Position numbers and translations under genes: made by a program. The notes under the pieces are model-generated. The model was not told the DNA's origin, made no database searches, and worked only from the letters and a program-made list of their open reading frames with translations. From RCIO01 sp964629765 (lineage in GTDB: Bacteria; Pseudomonadota; Alphaproteobacteria; Rhizobiales; Rhizobiaceae), in assembly GCA_964629765.1 (NCBI GenBank), contig CAZVTK010000001.1, forward strand, positions 85,761 through 149,760: a stretch of DNA of 64,000 nucleotides, written 5' to 3'. Of this stretch, positions 42,622 through 51,368 are shown piece by piece (position 1 is the stretch's first letter; each line of letters starts with the position of its first letter).

Positions 42622-43815
42622 ATGAATTTGAATCGTCGTGCATTCATCGCCGCGAGCGCGGCCACGCTTGCAGCGCCGTCGATAGGTCTCGCCCAGAACG
42701 AGCCGATCAGGCTCGGCGCCGTCTTTGCCCAGCAGGGCGCCTTCTCCCTGTTCGGCGAAGCCGCCTCCCTCGGCGCCAGGATCGCGCTCGACATGGCGAA
42801 CAACACCGTGCTCGGGCGCCCGGTCGAGCTCACCCTCTACGACGATCCCAATCCGCTGGTCGCCCAGCAGAACGTGACCAAGCTGATCGAGCAGGACAAG
42901 GTCTGCGCGGTGCTCGGCGGCCTGGCCAGCGCCAGCGCCATGGCGATCGCCTCGCTCGGGACGCAGGCGAAGGTGCCGACCATCATCCCCATGGCGACCG
43001 TTCGCGAGGTCACCGGGTCGGCTTGCAGCCCCTATGTCTTCCGGGTCAACGCCTTCACCGGGATCTACACGAAGATGGCGTCGCAGGATTTCCTGTCGAT
43101 CGGCAAGAAATGGTACTTCCTGGTCGGCGCCTACGCCTACGGCCAGGAAGTCTACAACCTGATGAAGTCCGAGGTCGAGGCGGGCGGCGGCACGGATGTC
43201 GGTATGGACGCCACCGCGATCGGCACGACGGATTTCAGCTCGATCATCCTGAAGATCCGGCAGGCCAAGCCGGACCTCGTCGTGCTGGGCATCGCCGGCC
43301 AGGACCTCGCCGCCTTCCTCAAGCAGTACGGTGAGTTCGGCATGGACATCCCGCTGGGCGGCGTCGCGATCACCGACGAGGACATGTGGGCGATGCCGAC
43401 CAATCCGCCCCGGCTGCGGACCGGCAAGTTCTGGCACTTCAACGATCCGCGCAACACGCCGGAGGAGATGGCGGTGGTCGAGGCCGCGATGAAGGAGACG
43501 GGCCATCCGGCGACGCAGGCGTGCATAGCGGGCTGGATCTCGATGAAGATGCTTCTGGCGGCGCTGGAGATCGCGAAGTCCACCGAGGCGGGCGCCATCA
43601 TCAAGGGGCTGGAGGCCGCGCGGCCGGCGGGCGTCCGCGGCCATTTCCGCGAATGGGATCACCAGATGCTGTGGCAGCCGATCATCTGCGAGGCGCGCAA
43701 GACCATCACCGACAAGTACGATCCGGTCGTCGTCGTCGAGGGCGGAACCGCGCTGGACCTGGATGCCCTCTACGGCACCCAGGCCGACAGCGAGTGCAAG
43801 ATGGCCGCCCTGTAG
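42622..43815 (+). CDS. Periplasmic receptor of the Liv-type ABC importer
   Basis: 397 residues of the Leu/Ile/Val-binding (type I periplasmic) family. A short signal region MNLNRRAFIAASAATLAAPS, of the twin-Arg-like kind, ends near GLAQ. IRLGAVFAQQGAFSLFGEAA, ELTLYDDPNPLVAQQNVTKLI and GTTDFSSIILKIRQAKPDLVV are family landmarks. It delivers its ligand to LivH and the LivM-G-F fusion encoded divergently. It is followed by a strong terminator. The ligand is unknown; amide and aromatic acid receptors group here. Confidence 0.9.
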   Translation: MNLNRRAFIAASAATLAAPSIGLAQNEPIRLGAVFAQQGAFSLFGEAASLGARIALDMANNTVLGRPVELTLYDDPNPLVAQQNVTKLIEQDKVCAVLGGLASASAMAIASLGTQAKVPTIIPMATVREVTGSACSPYVFRVNAFTGIYTKMASQDFLSIGKKWYFLVGAYAYGQEVYNLMKSEVEAGGGTDVGMDATAIGTTDFSSIILKIRQAKPDLVVLGIAGQDLAAFLKQYGEFGMDIPLGGVAITDEDMWAMPTNPPRLRTGKFWHFNDPRNTPEEMAVVEAAMKETGHPATQACIAGWISMKMLLAALEIAKSTEAGAIIKGLEAARPAGVRGHFREWDHQMLWQPIICEARKTITDKYDPVVVVEGGTALDLDALYGTQADSECKMAAL

Positions 43816-43839
43816 GAGCGACCGGGCATCCAACGAAAG

Positions 43840-43870
43840 CCCCCGGCCTGCGGCCGGGGTTTTTTTTATT
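43840..43870 (+). terminator. Rho-independent terminator after the ABC receptor gene
   Basis: CCCCGGCC-TGC-GGCCGGGG followed by eight T residues, 26 bp past the stop. This is the clearest intrinsic terminator in the window. Confidence 0.92.
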
Positions 43871-43905
43871 TGCGTTGCGCTGCCGCCTCGCGTGCCGGCG
43901 GGCGG

Positions 43906-44733
43906 CTACCGCGCGAGCGCGTCGGAGATCAGCTTCCTCGTCGCGGCGATCGCCGCCCGCCCGTGATCCTCCATCGTCACACCCTGCGCGAATCTGGCCT
44001 TGGAGCCCGCCTCGACGCCGATCGGGACCTCGGGCGGAAGCGCCCGCACGAAACCGACCAGGTCGAATTCGCCCTCCCCCGGCAAAAGACGCCCGCCGCG
44101 GGCTTCGTCCATCTGCCGGTCGAGCGGCATATGGGCCGGCCCGTCGTTCACCTGCGCATGGCCGATCATGCCGCGCGGAACGGCGGCGACCTGCGCGGCC
44201 GTCGTGCCAGTCCGCGCGACATGCAGACTGTCCGCGCTGATACCGACCCACGGGCTGCCGATCTTTCTGATGATGTCGATCGTGTAATCGAGGCTGTCCA
44301 GCCCGGAGAGCGCGAAGAATTCGAGCAATGTCCGGACCCCGACCTTCCCGGAGCGTTCGGCAAGCTCGGCTATCCTGTCGAGGTGGCTCGACTTGTCCTT
44401 GTCGTACACGACGACGCTGAGCCCGCGCGCGCCCATGTCGGCCAGGGCGTCGAGCCCCGGCTGCATCGACGCCACCTGCCCGCCGGGGTTTATCTCGAAG
44501 CCGCTGCCGAGCGCGACGAACATCCCCCGGTCCGCGACCTCCTTGCGGATCTGCCGGCGCAGGGCCGGGTCGTTGACCGAGTCGTACGGATTGCCCGGAT
44601 AGCTCGGATGCGTGTTCATCCTCAGCGCGACCGCATCGCAGCCGAGCGAATGCGCCAGCCTTATCGTCTCCAGCGGATTCAATCCGGGCGTGGTTGCATG
44701 GTCGAGCGATATGAGTCGTTTGGGTTGCGTCAT
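43906..44733 (-). CDS. Sugar phosphate isomerase/epimerase-like TIM-barrel protein
   Basis: 275 residues of the xylose-isomerase-like TIM barrel (AP endonuclease family 2 fold). Likely metal ligands: Glu in TLLEFFALSG, Asp in VGISADSLH, His in GHAQVNDGP and Glu in IGVEAGSKA. Such proteins isomerise, epimerise or dehydrate hydroxy- or keto-acids in catabolic operons. It follows the double dehydrogenase gene by 14 nt in a two-gene unit under the sigma-54 promoter at 46677. The substrate is unknown. Confidence 0.82.
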   Translation of the reverse strand: MTQPKRLISLDHATTPGLNPLETIRLAHSLGCDAVALRMNTHPSYPGNPYDSVNDPALRRQIRKEVADRGMFVALGSGFEINPGGQVASMQPGLDALADMGARGLSVVVYDKDKSSHLDRIAELAERSGKVGVRTLLEFFALSGLDSLDYTIDIIRKIGSPWVGISADSLHVARTGTTAAQVAAVPRGMIGHAQVNDGPAHMPLDRQMDEARGGRLLPGEGEFDLVGFVRALPPEVPIGVEAGSKARFAQGVTMEDHGRAAIAATRKLISDALAR

Positions 44734-44747
44734 TCCTGTTCCGTCCT

Positions 44748-46562
44748 TCACTGCGGCGCTGCCGGCGGCCGGGAGAAGTCCACGCCTCCCATGTGCTCGA
44801 ACAGCCGCACCATCTCGTCGACATTGGCGTCGCCGCCGAACTGGATCACGCCGAGCTGGAACACGTTGCGCGCCGCATCGCCGATCATCATCGGCGCACC
44901 GCAGTGCGCGGCGAGGACGACGGCCGACCAGATGTCCTTGAGCGAAAGCTCGAGGCTGATGGTCGCCGTCTTGCCGTGCACCGGCATGGACTTGAACATG
45001 CGCGTGGAAGCGAAGCTCCAGCCCGTGCTCCTGTTGACCACGTCGTCGATCACCTCGAAGCAGAGCCCGTACTTGAACGCCAGAAGCCCGCATTCGTAGG
45101 CAATCAGGCGGTTGCAGATGTTGGAGGCATTGTTGACGAGCTTGGCGGCGTGCCCGCTGCCCGTCGGCCCGCAATAGAAGATGGTCGGGCTGATCTTCTC
45201 GAGGATCGGGCGAACCTTGCCGTAGGCGTCCTCGCCGCCGCCGCAGATGATCGTCGTCGTTCCCGCCACGGCGTTCTCCGGCCCGCCGGAGACGGGCGCG
45301 TCCACGAGTTCGACCCCCAGCTCCTGAAGCTCGGCGGCGATGGCCTTCGCCTCGACGGGGTCGCCCGTCGTCTGGTCGACGATGACGGCGCCGCGCGACA
45401 GGCCCGCTGCAAGGCCCGATTCACCGAAAAGAACCTTGCGGACGGTGTCGGAGGAGGGCAGGCACAGGAAGATGACGTCGCATTCGCGGGCGAGCGACGG
45501 AAGGTCGGGAGCAACGACGGCGCCGGCCGCCTGAAGCGGCCCGGCATTTTCGGCGCGCACGTCGAAGACATGGGTCCGGTAGGACTTCACCAGCCGGCCG
45601 GCCAGCGGCGCGCCCATCGCGCCGAGGCCGACATAGCCGACCCTGTAGGCCTTGCCCTCGCCGGATCCCGCCGTCGCGGCGCCGGCCGGCCGGGCGCGCT
45701 CGCCTTCCATCAGCGTCGTGCCCGCCAGCCTTTCGACGGCCGTCGCGATCGCGGCGAAGGGGGCATCGGCGGGCAGCATGTTGCGGCAGGATTGCAGCAG
45801 GCCGCGCGCCACGCTGGTGATCGGCGTCGGCGCGGCGCGGCCGACGCTGAGCGTCATCGCCTGGTCGAGATCCCGCACGAGGCCCGCGACTGTCAGGTCC
45901 GTCGCGCTTTTTCCGGCGACGAGAGCCGGCAGGATCGACCGCGTCATGTAGTTGCGGCCGGAACCGCTGTTCATCACGTCGATCAGCGAGCCGAGGGAAA
46001 GGCCCATCTTCCGGCCGACCGCCATCGCCTCGAGCGCCCCGAAGCCGCAGCCGACGGTGATCGTCCTGTCGATCAGCACGGCGGCGCGCGTGTCGCCGGC
46101 ACGGTTTCCGCAGCGGATCACCTCGCCGCCGATCGACCCCAGAAGCGGCAGCGCCCTTTCCCAGGCCGCGTCGGTTCCCGAGGCCAGAAGGACGGTTCCG
46201 CCCTGCTCGCCCGCCGGGGACACGGAAGCGTCGACCATATGGACATCGCGGTCGGCGAGCCGCTTCGCCAGCGCGGATATGTCATCGGGGCTTTCCGACG
46301 ATTGCAGGACGACGACCGTGCCTGGCTCGAACGCCGGAAGGTCGTCCTTGCCGAGGCGGGCATCCCCGTTGAGGCTGACGATCACCCTCCCGCAGTCACG
46401 GGCAACGGCCTCCGCCGACGGCGCGGCGGCGGCTCCGGCCGCGCTGCTGGTCGACACAGCACCGGCGTCGCGGTCCCAGACGAGCACCCGCTCCCCGGTC
46501 TTCAGCAACGCACGAAGCTGCGCGGGCGCGGGATCGCCAAGTCCGATGAATCCAGTGGTCAA
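44748..46562 (-). CDS. Tandem beta-hydroxyacid dehydrogenase fusion with degenerate first half
   Basis: 604 residues, two 3-hydroxyisobutyrate-dehydrogenase-like units in one chain. The second (from about 303) is intact: VGYVGLGAMGAPLAGRL, DAPVSGGPENA, and the catalytic lysine K474 in SGHAAKLVNN. In the first unit the cofactor loop is degraded (GFIGLGDPAPAQL) and the lysine position is Ala161 (GDTRAAVLID). The first half is thus probably a structural dimer partner. The start is TTG behind AGGGA. First gene of a unit with the TIM-barrel gene, under a perfect sigma-54 promoter. Confidence 0.87.
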   Translation of the reverse strand: MTTGFIGLGDPAPAQLRALLKTGERVLVWDRDAGAVSTSSAAGAAAAPSAEAVARDCGRVIVSLNGDARLGKDDLPAFEPGTVVVLQSSESPDDISALAKRLADRDVHMVDASVSPAGEQGGTVLLASGTDAAWERALPLLGSIGGEVIRCGNRAGDTRAAVLIDRTITVGCGFGALEAMAVGRKMGLSLGSLIDVMNSGSGRNYMTRSILPALVAGKSATDLTVAGLVRDLDQAMTLSVGRAAPTPITSVARGLLQSCRNMLPADAPFAAIATAVERLAGTTLMEGERARPAGAATAGSGEGKAYRVGYVGLGAMGAPLAGRLVKSYRTHVFDVRAENAGPLQAAGAVVAPDLPSLARECDVIFLCLPSSDTVRKVLFGESGLAAGLSRGAVIVDQTTGDPVEAKAIAAELQELGVELVDAPVSGGPENAVAGTTTIICGGGEDAYGKVRPILEKISPTIFYCGPTGSGHAAKLVNNASNICNRLIAYECGLLAFKYGLCFEVIDDVVNRSTGWSFASTRMFKSMPVHGKTATISLELSLKDIWSAVVLAAHCGAPMMIGDAARNVFQLGVIQFGGDANVDEMVRLFEHMGGVDFSRPPAAPQ

Positions 46563-46676
46563 TTCGATTTTCCCTGTCCTGAGGAACGATGTGCCGCCGA
46601 ACCGCCGATGACGCCGCCGGAGCAGGATCGATCGACGCGGCCGGCACGCGCGACAAAGCCGTCGACCCCGGCATCC

Positions 46677-46691
46677 GCAAACCGCGTGCCA
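46677..46691 (-). promoter_or_regulatory. Sigma-54 promoter of the double dehydrogenase unit
   Basis: Minus-strand TGGCACGCGGTTTGC, full consensus, 115 bp upstream of the TTG start. The same 15-mer occurs at 54181-54195. Confidence 0.93.
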
Positions 46692-46738
46692 TCCCGGCGG
46701 GCGTCAAACGGCGGGCGTCAAACGGCGGCCGCCAGCCT

Positions 46739-47896
46739 TCAGCGGATGGCCGAGATGCCGGTGAGCTCGCGCCCTTCGATCAGGGTCATGATCTGGTTGG
46801 TTCCATCCGGGATGGGGAGCATGCGGACATCGCGGTAATATTCTTCCAGGCCCAGCTCGACGCTGATGCCCATCGCGCCGTGCACCTCCATGCATTTCGA
46901 TATCGCGGACGTGCATGCGGCGACCGCATATCGCTTGGCCATGGCCGAAAGCTGAACCTTGTCGGGCAGGTCCTTGTCGATCGCATCCAGCGCCTTGTAG
47001 CAGACGAGGCGGCTCGTGGTGATCGACGTCGCCGCGTCGGCAAGAAGCTCCTGCACCAGTTGGAACCCTCCGATCCTGCGGCCGAACATCTCGCGAATTC
47101 CGGAATATTCGCGGGCCGCATCGAGCGCCCGCTGCGCCATGCCGACCGCGACCAGCCCCAACGAGGCGCGCTGGGACAGCCATGTCTGCTGCAAGATGCG
47201 CGATGCCGTTCCCTCGTCGCCGATCAGATTGCCCTTGGGCACGCGACAGGCGTCGAATATGGCTTCGCCGGTATGGCACTGCCTCAGCCCCATCGTCGGG
47301 ATCTTGCTGGTGTGGAACGGAGAGCGGTCGCGTTCGATCACGAACCAGAGCAGGCGGTTGCGTCCACGCTCGTCCTTGCCGGCCGAGGCGGTGGTCATCA
47401 TCACGTCGCATGCGAAGGCGCCGCTGACCCACATCTTGTGGCCGGAGACGACCCAGCAATCGTCCTCTTCGACGGCGCGCGCCCGGGCGGCGCGCGGGTC
47501 GGAGCCGGCGTAGGGCTCGGTCGTGCCGGCGGCCCCCAGCAGGTCGCCGCTCAGCAGCGGCTCGACGAAACGGTCGCGCTGCTCCCGGTTGCCGGCCAGG
47601 CAGATGCGGAGCGCCGGCGTTTCCTGGCCGCCGAGCGAAAAGTAGACCGACGCCGGCATCATCTCGTGCACGAGGCCGGTGTCCAGTGCCGTCATGCCCT
47701 GCCCGCCGAATTCCTGCGGAATCCGCATCGAGGTCGCCCCCTGGCGGGCGGCCGCCTTCACCACGGCCCGCCGCTCCTCCTTGGGGAGCGGCTTGTGGGG
47801 GTCGTTGCGCCTCAGGATCGGCAGGATGTCGCGATCGACCATCTCCCTGGCCGATTCCTGCAACAGCCGCTGCTCACCGCTCAGCGTGAAGTCCAT
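46739..47896 (-). CDS. Acyl-CoA dehydrogenase with Asp at the catalytic position
   Basis: 385 residues. MRIPQEFGGQGMTALD, TTEPYAGSDPRAAR, GHKMWVSGAFACDV, HTGEAIFDACRVPKGNLIG and the C-terminal VHGAMGISVELGLEEYYRD are normal, but the catalytic motif reads PDGTNQI: Asp364 replaces the usual Glu. This may alter reactivity or geometry rather than abolish it. The gene starts 18 nt after the tctA stop and is the last of a Bug-tctB-tctA-dehydrogenase unit, linking uptake directly to oxidation of the imported acid. Confidence 0.88.
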   Translation of the reverse strand: MDFTLSGEQRLLQESAREMVDRDILPILRRNDPHKPLPKEERRAVVKAAARQGATSMRIPQEFGGQGMTALDTGLVHEMMPASVYFSLGGQETPALRICLAGNREQRDRFVEPLLSGDLLGAAGTTEPYAGSDPRAARARAVEEDDCWVVSGHKMWVSGAFACDVMMTTASAGKDERGRNRLLWFVIERDRSPFHTSKIPTMGLRQCHTGEAIFDACRVPKGNLIGDEGTASRILQQTWLSQRASLGLVAVGMAQRALDAAREYSGIREMFGRRIGGFQLVQELLADAATSITTSRLVCYKALDAIDKDLPDKVQLSAMAKRYAVAACTSAISKCMEVHGAMGISVELGLEEYYRDVRMLPIPDGTNQIMTLIEGRELTGISAIR

Positions 47897-47914
47897 GCCG
47901 TTCGCGCGCCTCGC

Positions 47915-49450
47915 TCACCTGCCCGGGACGGCATCGCCGACGGCGACGTCCACCGCCCGGCGCTTCTTCCACTGGCGATAGGCCGACCAGGCGCTCCAGA
48001 CCAGAAGGGCGATCGTGACCGCGGTGATCGCGCCGCTGATAGGACGCTCGACGAAGGTCATGAGATTGCCCCGCGACACGATCATCGCGCGGCGAAACTC
48101 CTCCTCTAGCATCGGGCCGAGCACGAACCCGATCAGCACCGGCGCGCCGGGCCACTGGAAGATGCGCATGACGTAGCCCAGCAGGCCGAACGCGGCCACC
48201 AGCCAGACGTCGAAGGAGCTGAAGCTGACGCTGTAGGCGCCGATGCAGACGAAAGCCAGGACCGCGGGAAACAGGAGATGATAGGGGACCAGCAGGATCC
48301 TCACCCAGATTCCCACCATCGGCGCGTTGAGGATGACCAGCAGCACGTTGCCGATCCAGAAACTCATGATGAGCCCCCAGAACAGCGACGGCTGCTCCGA
48401 GATGAGCGTGGGGCCCGGCGATATGCCGTGGATCATGAGGACGCCGAGCATCAGGGCCATGGTCGCGCTGCCCGGGATTCCCAGCGAGAAGGTGGGAATG
48501 AACGCGGTCATCTCCGCGGCATTGTCGGCGGCCTCGGGCGCCATGATCCCCTCGATCGCCCCCTTGCCGAAACGCTGCGGCTCGCGGGCCACGCGCTTCT
48601 CCACCGCATAGGCCATGAAGGCGGCGATCGAGGCGCCGGTGCCGGGCAGCGTTCCGAAGAACGAGCCGATGGACGTGCCGCGCAGGACCGGCATCCACGA
48701 CCGGCGGATGTCGTCGCGCGTCGGCATCATGGCCCTGAACTGCACGCTCTTGCGGTCGAAATCGCCGACGCTCGTCCTGCCCATGCCGGCGACCACCTCG
48801 GCCACGCCGAAGATGCCCATGGCGAGCGCCACCAGGCTCAGCCCGTCCATCAGGTTGAGCACGCCGAAGACGTAGCGCGCCGAGCCCGTATACATGTCCT
48901 GGCCGACGCATCCCAGCATGATGCCCAGCACGACCATCGCCAGGCTCTTCACCGTGCTTCCGTCCGAAACGGTCGAGGCGCCCACGAGCCCCAGCAGGAT
49001 GAGCGAGAAATATTCCGCGGCCCCGAAACGCGACGCATAGGCCGCGATGGTCGGGGCGAAAAACATCAGGAACAATATCCCGATCGAGCCGCCGATGAAG
49101 GATGAGACGGTGGTCATCAGCAGCGCTACGCCGCCGCGGCCCTGCTGGGCCATCGGGTAGCCATCGAGGCAGGTCACGGAAGCCGCGATCGTGCCGGGTA
49201 TGTTCAGCAGGATGGACGCCGTGCGCCCGCCATACCCCACCCCGTACCAGATGCCGGAAAGCATGATGAGCGCCGTCGTGGGCTCGAGGTAGAAGGTTAT
49301 CGGAAACAGCATCGAGATGGCGGAAAGGGCGTTGATGCCCGGCAGGACGCCGGCGAGCGTGCCGATCAGCACGCCGAGAAAGCAGTACATCAGGTTGGTG
49401 GTGGTCAGCGCCGTCTCCAGGCCGAGACCGATATTGCCGAAGATGTCCAT
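47915..49450 (-). CDS. tctA: TctA-type large permease subunit
   Basis: 511 residues, full length for TctA, about eleven membrane segments. GVLPGINALSAISMLFP and IWYGVGYGGRTASILLNIPG are the family signatures in the first half; FFGTLPGTGASIAAFMAYAVEK and FSLGIPGSATMALMLGVL repeat them in the second. With TctB and the Bug protein encoded upstream it forms a complete tripartite tricarboxylate-type importer. Ends with a basic tail KKRRAVDVAVG. Confidence 0.95.
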   Translation of the reverse strand: MDIFGNIGLGLETALTTTNLMYCFLGVLIGTLAGVLPGINALSAISMLFPITFYLEPTTALIMLSGIWYGVGYGGRTASILLNIPGTIAASVTCLDGYPMAQQGRGGVALLMTTVSSFIGGSIGILFLMFFAPTIAAYASRFGAAEYFSLILLGLVGASTVSDGSTVKSLAMVVLGIMLGCVGQDMYTGSARYVFGVLNLMDGLSLVALAMGIFGVAEVVAGMGRTSVGDFDRKSVQFRAMMPTRDDIRRSWMPVLRGTSIGSFFGTLPGTGASIAAFMAYAVEKRVAREPQRFGKGAIEGIMAPEAADNAAEMTAFIPTFSLGIPGSATMALMLGVLMIHGISPGPTLISEQPSLFWGLIMSFWIGNVLLVILNAPMVGIWVRILLVPYHLLFPAVLAFVCIGAYSVSFSSFDVWLVAAFGLLGYVMRIFQWPGAPVLIGFVLGPMLEEEFRRAMIVSRGNLMTFVERPISGAITAVTIALLVWSAWSAYRQWKKRRAVDVAVGDAVPGR

Positions 49451-49463
49451 CGTCCGGGTCCCC

Positions 49464-49913
49464 CTAGAACGGCCAGCGCAGGATCGGGATCGGCAGGTGC
49501 AGCGCCACGCTGAAGATCAGCCACGCGGCCACGCACAACAGGCCGCCCAGCAGCGCCAGCTGCAGGGGATGGGCCTTCGGGTCGGCCAGCGAGGTGAGCC
49601 CCACGACGGCGAGTATGGCGGGTATCATCCCGAACGGCCGGATGAGGATGGCGAAGGCGGCTATGCCCACGAGGGTGATGAACGGCGACCAGAGCTTGAC
49701 GACGATCGCCGAGCCCTGCCGGAATGCCGCGGGAACGGCGATCATCGCACCGAGCACCGCCATGGCCACGCCCAGTGCCGCGGGAAACAGCCCAGGCCCC
49801 ATCTGCCGTATGGTTCCCATCTCCAGGTTGAGCAACGCATAAAGCGAAAAAGCCATGCCAAGGATGGTCAGGATCATGCCGCCGGCAAGATCCCTGTAGT
49901 CGCGAGAATACAT
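49464..49913 (-). CDS. tctB: TctB-type small permease subunit
   Basis: 149 residues with four hydrophobic segments (GGMILTILGMAFSLYALLN first, LLGGLLCVAAWLIFSVALHL last) and the typical MGPGLFPAALGVAMA. The start MYSRDYRD is preceded by GGAGGAGGGG; two further in-frame ATGs upstream have poorer ribosome sites. It lies between the Bug and tctA genes, 13 bp before tctA. Confidence 0.9.
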   Translation of the reverse strand: MYSRDYRDLAGGMILTILGMAFSLYALLNLEMGTIRQMGPGLFPAALGVAMAVLGAMIAVPAAFRQGSAIVVKLWSPFITLVGIAAFAILIRPFGMIPAILAVVGLTSLADPKAHPLQLALLGGLLCVAAWLIFSVALHLPIPILRWPF

Positions 49914-50005
49914 CCCCTCCTCCATTCCAACGTGTTCCAACCGGTATGGGCGGCTGCTTATGAAAGCCTCCGGCAAGACCGAGGTCCTGCCGGAGAAGTT
50001 TTGGA

Positions 50006-50983
50006 TCAGTTGCCTATGGTTATGTTGTTTTTTTCGATGACGAGCTTCCAGACTTCCATATCCTGCTTGATGAACTCGGCCAGCTCCTGTCCGGACCGCA
50101 CCTGGACGACGATGCCGACATTGCGCAGCCGCTCCCTCACGGCCGCGTCATCCAGCGCTTCCGTGAAGACCCCGATCAGACGGCCGACCACCGGGTCGGG
50201 CGTAGCCGCCGGCGCCAGATAGGCATGCCAGGTGGAGACCTCGAAATCCTTGAACCCGAGCTCCGCCATGGTCGGCGTGTCCGGCAGCTCCGCGAGGCGG
50301 CTCTCCGTTGCGGCGCCGAGCAGCCGGATATCGCCGTTTCTGGCGAACGGTTCGGCGACCAGTGCCGTCGTGCAGACGAAATCGACCTCGTCGGCGATGA
50401 GCGCCTGGATGGCGCCGCTGAGCCCCGGGAAGGGCACGTTGATCGTGCTGAAGTTCAGTTCGTAGGCCAGACGCTCGGGGCACAGATGGCCGAGCGTGCC
50501 CAGCCCCGCCGATGCATAGCTCACGCCGTCCTTTTCCTTGGCGAGCGCGACCAGATCGTCGAAGGTCTGGATTTTGGAACCGGCCTTGACGGCAAACACG
50601 TAGGGCGCCGAGCCGGTCATCAGGATGGGGCGCATGTCGCGCTCGAGGTCGTAGACGTCCTTCTGCATCAGCGGCAGCATGGCATTGCCGCCGGAAATCT
50701 GTAGCAGCGTGTAGCCGTCCGGGTCGGCGCGGATGGCCTGCCGCACCCCGATGGCTCCGCTCGCTCCGGGGACGTTTTCCACGACCAGCGGCTGGCCCAT
50801 GACCGAACCGACCTTCTCGGTCACGATCCTCGCGACCGTATCGCCCGATCCGCCGGGGCTGAACGGCACGATGAGGCTGACCGGCCGGTCGGGATAGGAA
50901 CTCGATTGAGCGAAGGCCGGCGCGCCCATCGCGATGGCTGAGCATGCGGCCACGAGCGACCATACGAAGAGTCTGCGTTTCAT
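50006..50983 (-). CDS. Bug-family periplasmic solute-binding protein of the second TctAB system
   Basis: 325 residues. Signal peptide MKRRLFVWSLVAACSAIAMG with a likely cut at AFAQ, then YPDRPVSLIVPFSPGGSGD, GQPLVVENVPGASGAIGVR, YDLERDMRPILM and STWHAYLAPAATPDP. ATG behind GGAGGA. First gene of a Bug-tctB-tctA-dehydrogenase unit, about 92 bp before tctB, under the sigma-54 promoter at 51105-51119. Confidence 0.94.
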   Translation of the reverse strand: MKRRLFVWSLVAACSAIAMGAPAFAQSSSYPDRPVSLIVPFSPGGSGDTVARIVTEKVGSVMGQPLVVENVPGASGAIGVRQAIRADPDGYTLLQISGGNAMLPLMQKDVYDLERDMRPILMTGSAPYVFAVKAGSKIQTFDDLVALAKEKDGVSYASAGLGTLGHLCPERLAYELNFSTINVPFPGLSGAIQALIADEVDFVCTTALVAEPFARNGDIRLLGAATESRLAELPDTPTMAELGFKDFEVSTWHAYLAPAATPDPVVGRLIGVFTEALDDAAVRERLRNVGIVVQVRSGQELAEFIKQDMEVWKLVIEKNNITIGN

Positions 50984-51104
50984 GTTGTCCTCCTGGATAC
51001 GTTCCTTGGAGTTGATCTGAACCCGAAGCCGGAGAGACTGCCTCCCGGATTGCCGACTGCCGGCGAGAGACTCCTCCGCTGATCGTCAACTCGCGCTTTC
51101 CACC

Positions 51105-51119
51105 GCAAGATCGATGCCA
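51105..51119 (-). promoter_or_regulatory. Sigma-54 promoter of Bug-tctBA-dehydrogenase unit
   Basis: Minus-strand TGGCATCGATCTTGC with correct spacing, 122 bp upstream of the Bug start. Confidence 0.9.
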
Positions 51120-51274
51120 GAGCTGCGGCGCGTGCGGCCGACAGGCGTTCCTCGCCCGGGCCGATCGGCATCAGCGTTGCCGTCGGCGACACTGTGCACC
51201 CGCCATGGACAGTCGTCCCGGCCGACCGGATTCCGTCGCCACCTTCGATCGATGCAGGCGGCGCCGGCGGGCAA

Positions 51275-51289
51275 TGGCACCGATCTTGC
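51275..51289 (+). promoter_or_regulatory. Sigma-54 promoter of the divergent Bug gene
   Basis: TGGCACCGATCTTGC, full -24 box and spacing, 80 bp before the start codon at 51369. Its spacer is almost the same as that of the leftward promoter. Confidence 0.92.
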
Positions 51290-51368
51290 GGAATACCATG
51301 GGCGTGATGCGCTGCGGCAGATGCGGCGCACAGCAATGGTCATGCGATTGGCAACGGAGGAAATACCG

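Larger units (their letters stand above)
50984..51368. other. Divergent regulatory region, 385 bp
   Basis: Between two divergent Bug genes. It holds the sigma-54 promoters at 51105-51119 (leftward) and 51275-51289 (rightward). Between them lies CTGT-N13-ACAG (51192-51212), close to but longer than the dyad seen elsewhere. No gene is evident. Confidence 0.75.

Noticed and set aside
46692..46730. Two tandem copies of a 14-bp unit (GGCGGGCGTCAAAC)
   Set aside because: Only two units, just upstream of the 46677 promoter; too short to call a repeat locus or a binding site.
51192..51212. CTGT-N13-ACAG between two divergent sigma-54 promoters
   Set aside because: Similar half-sites to the TGT-N11-ACA dyad but 2 bp longer, so it was not counted as a match.
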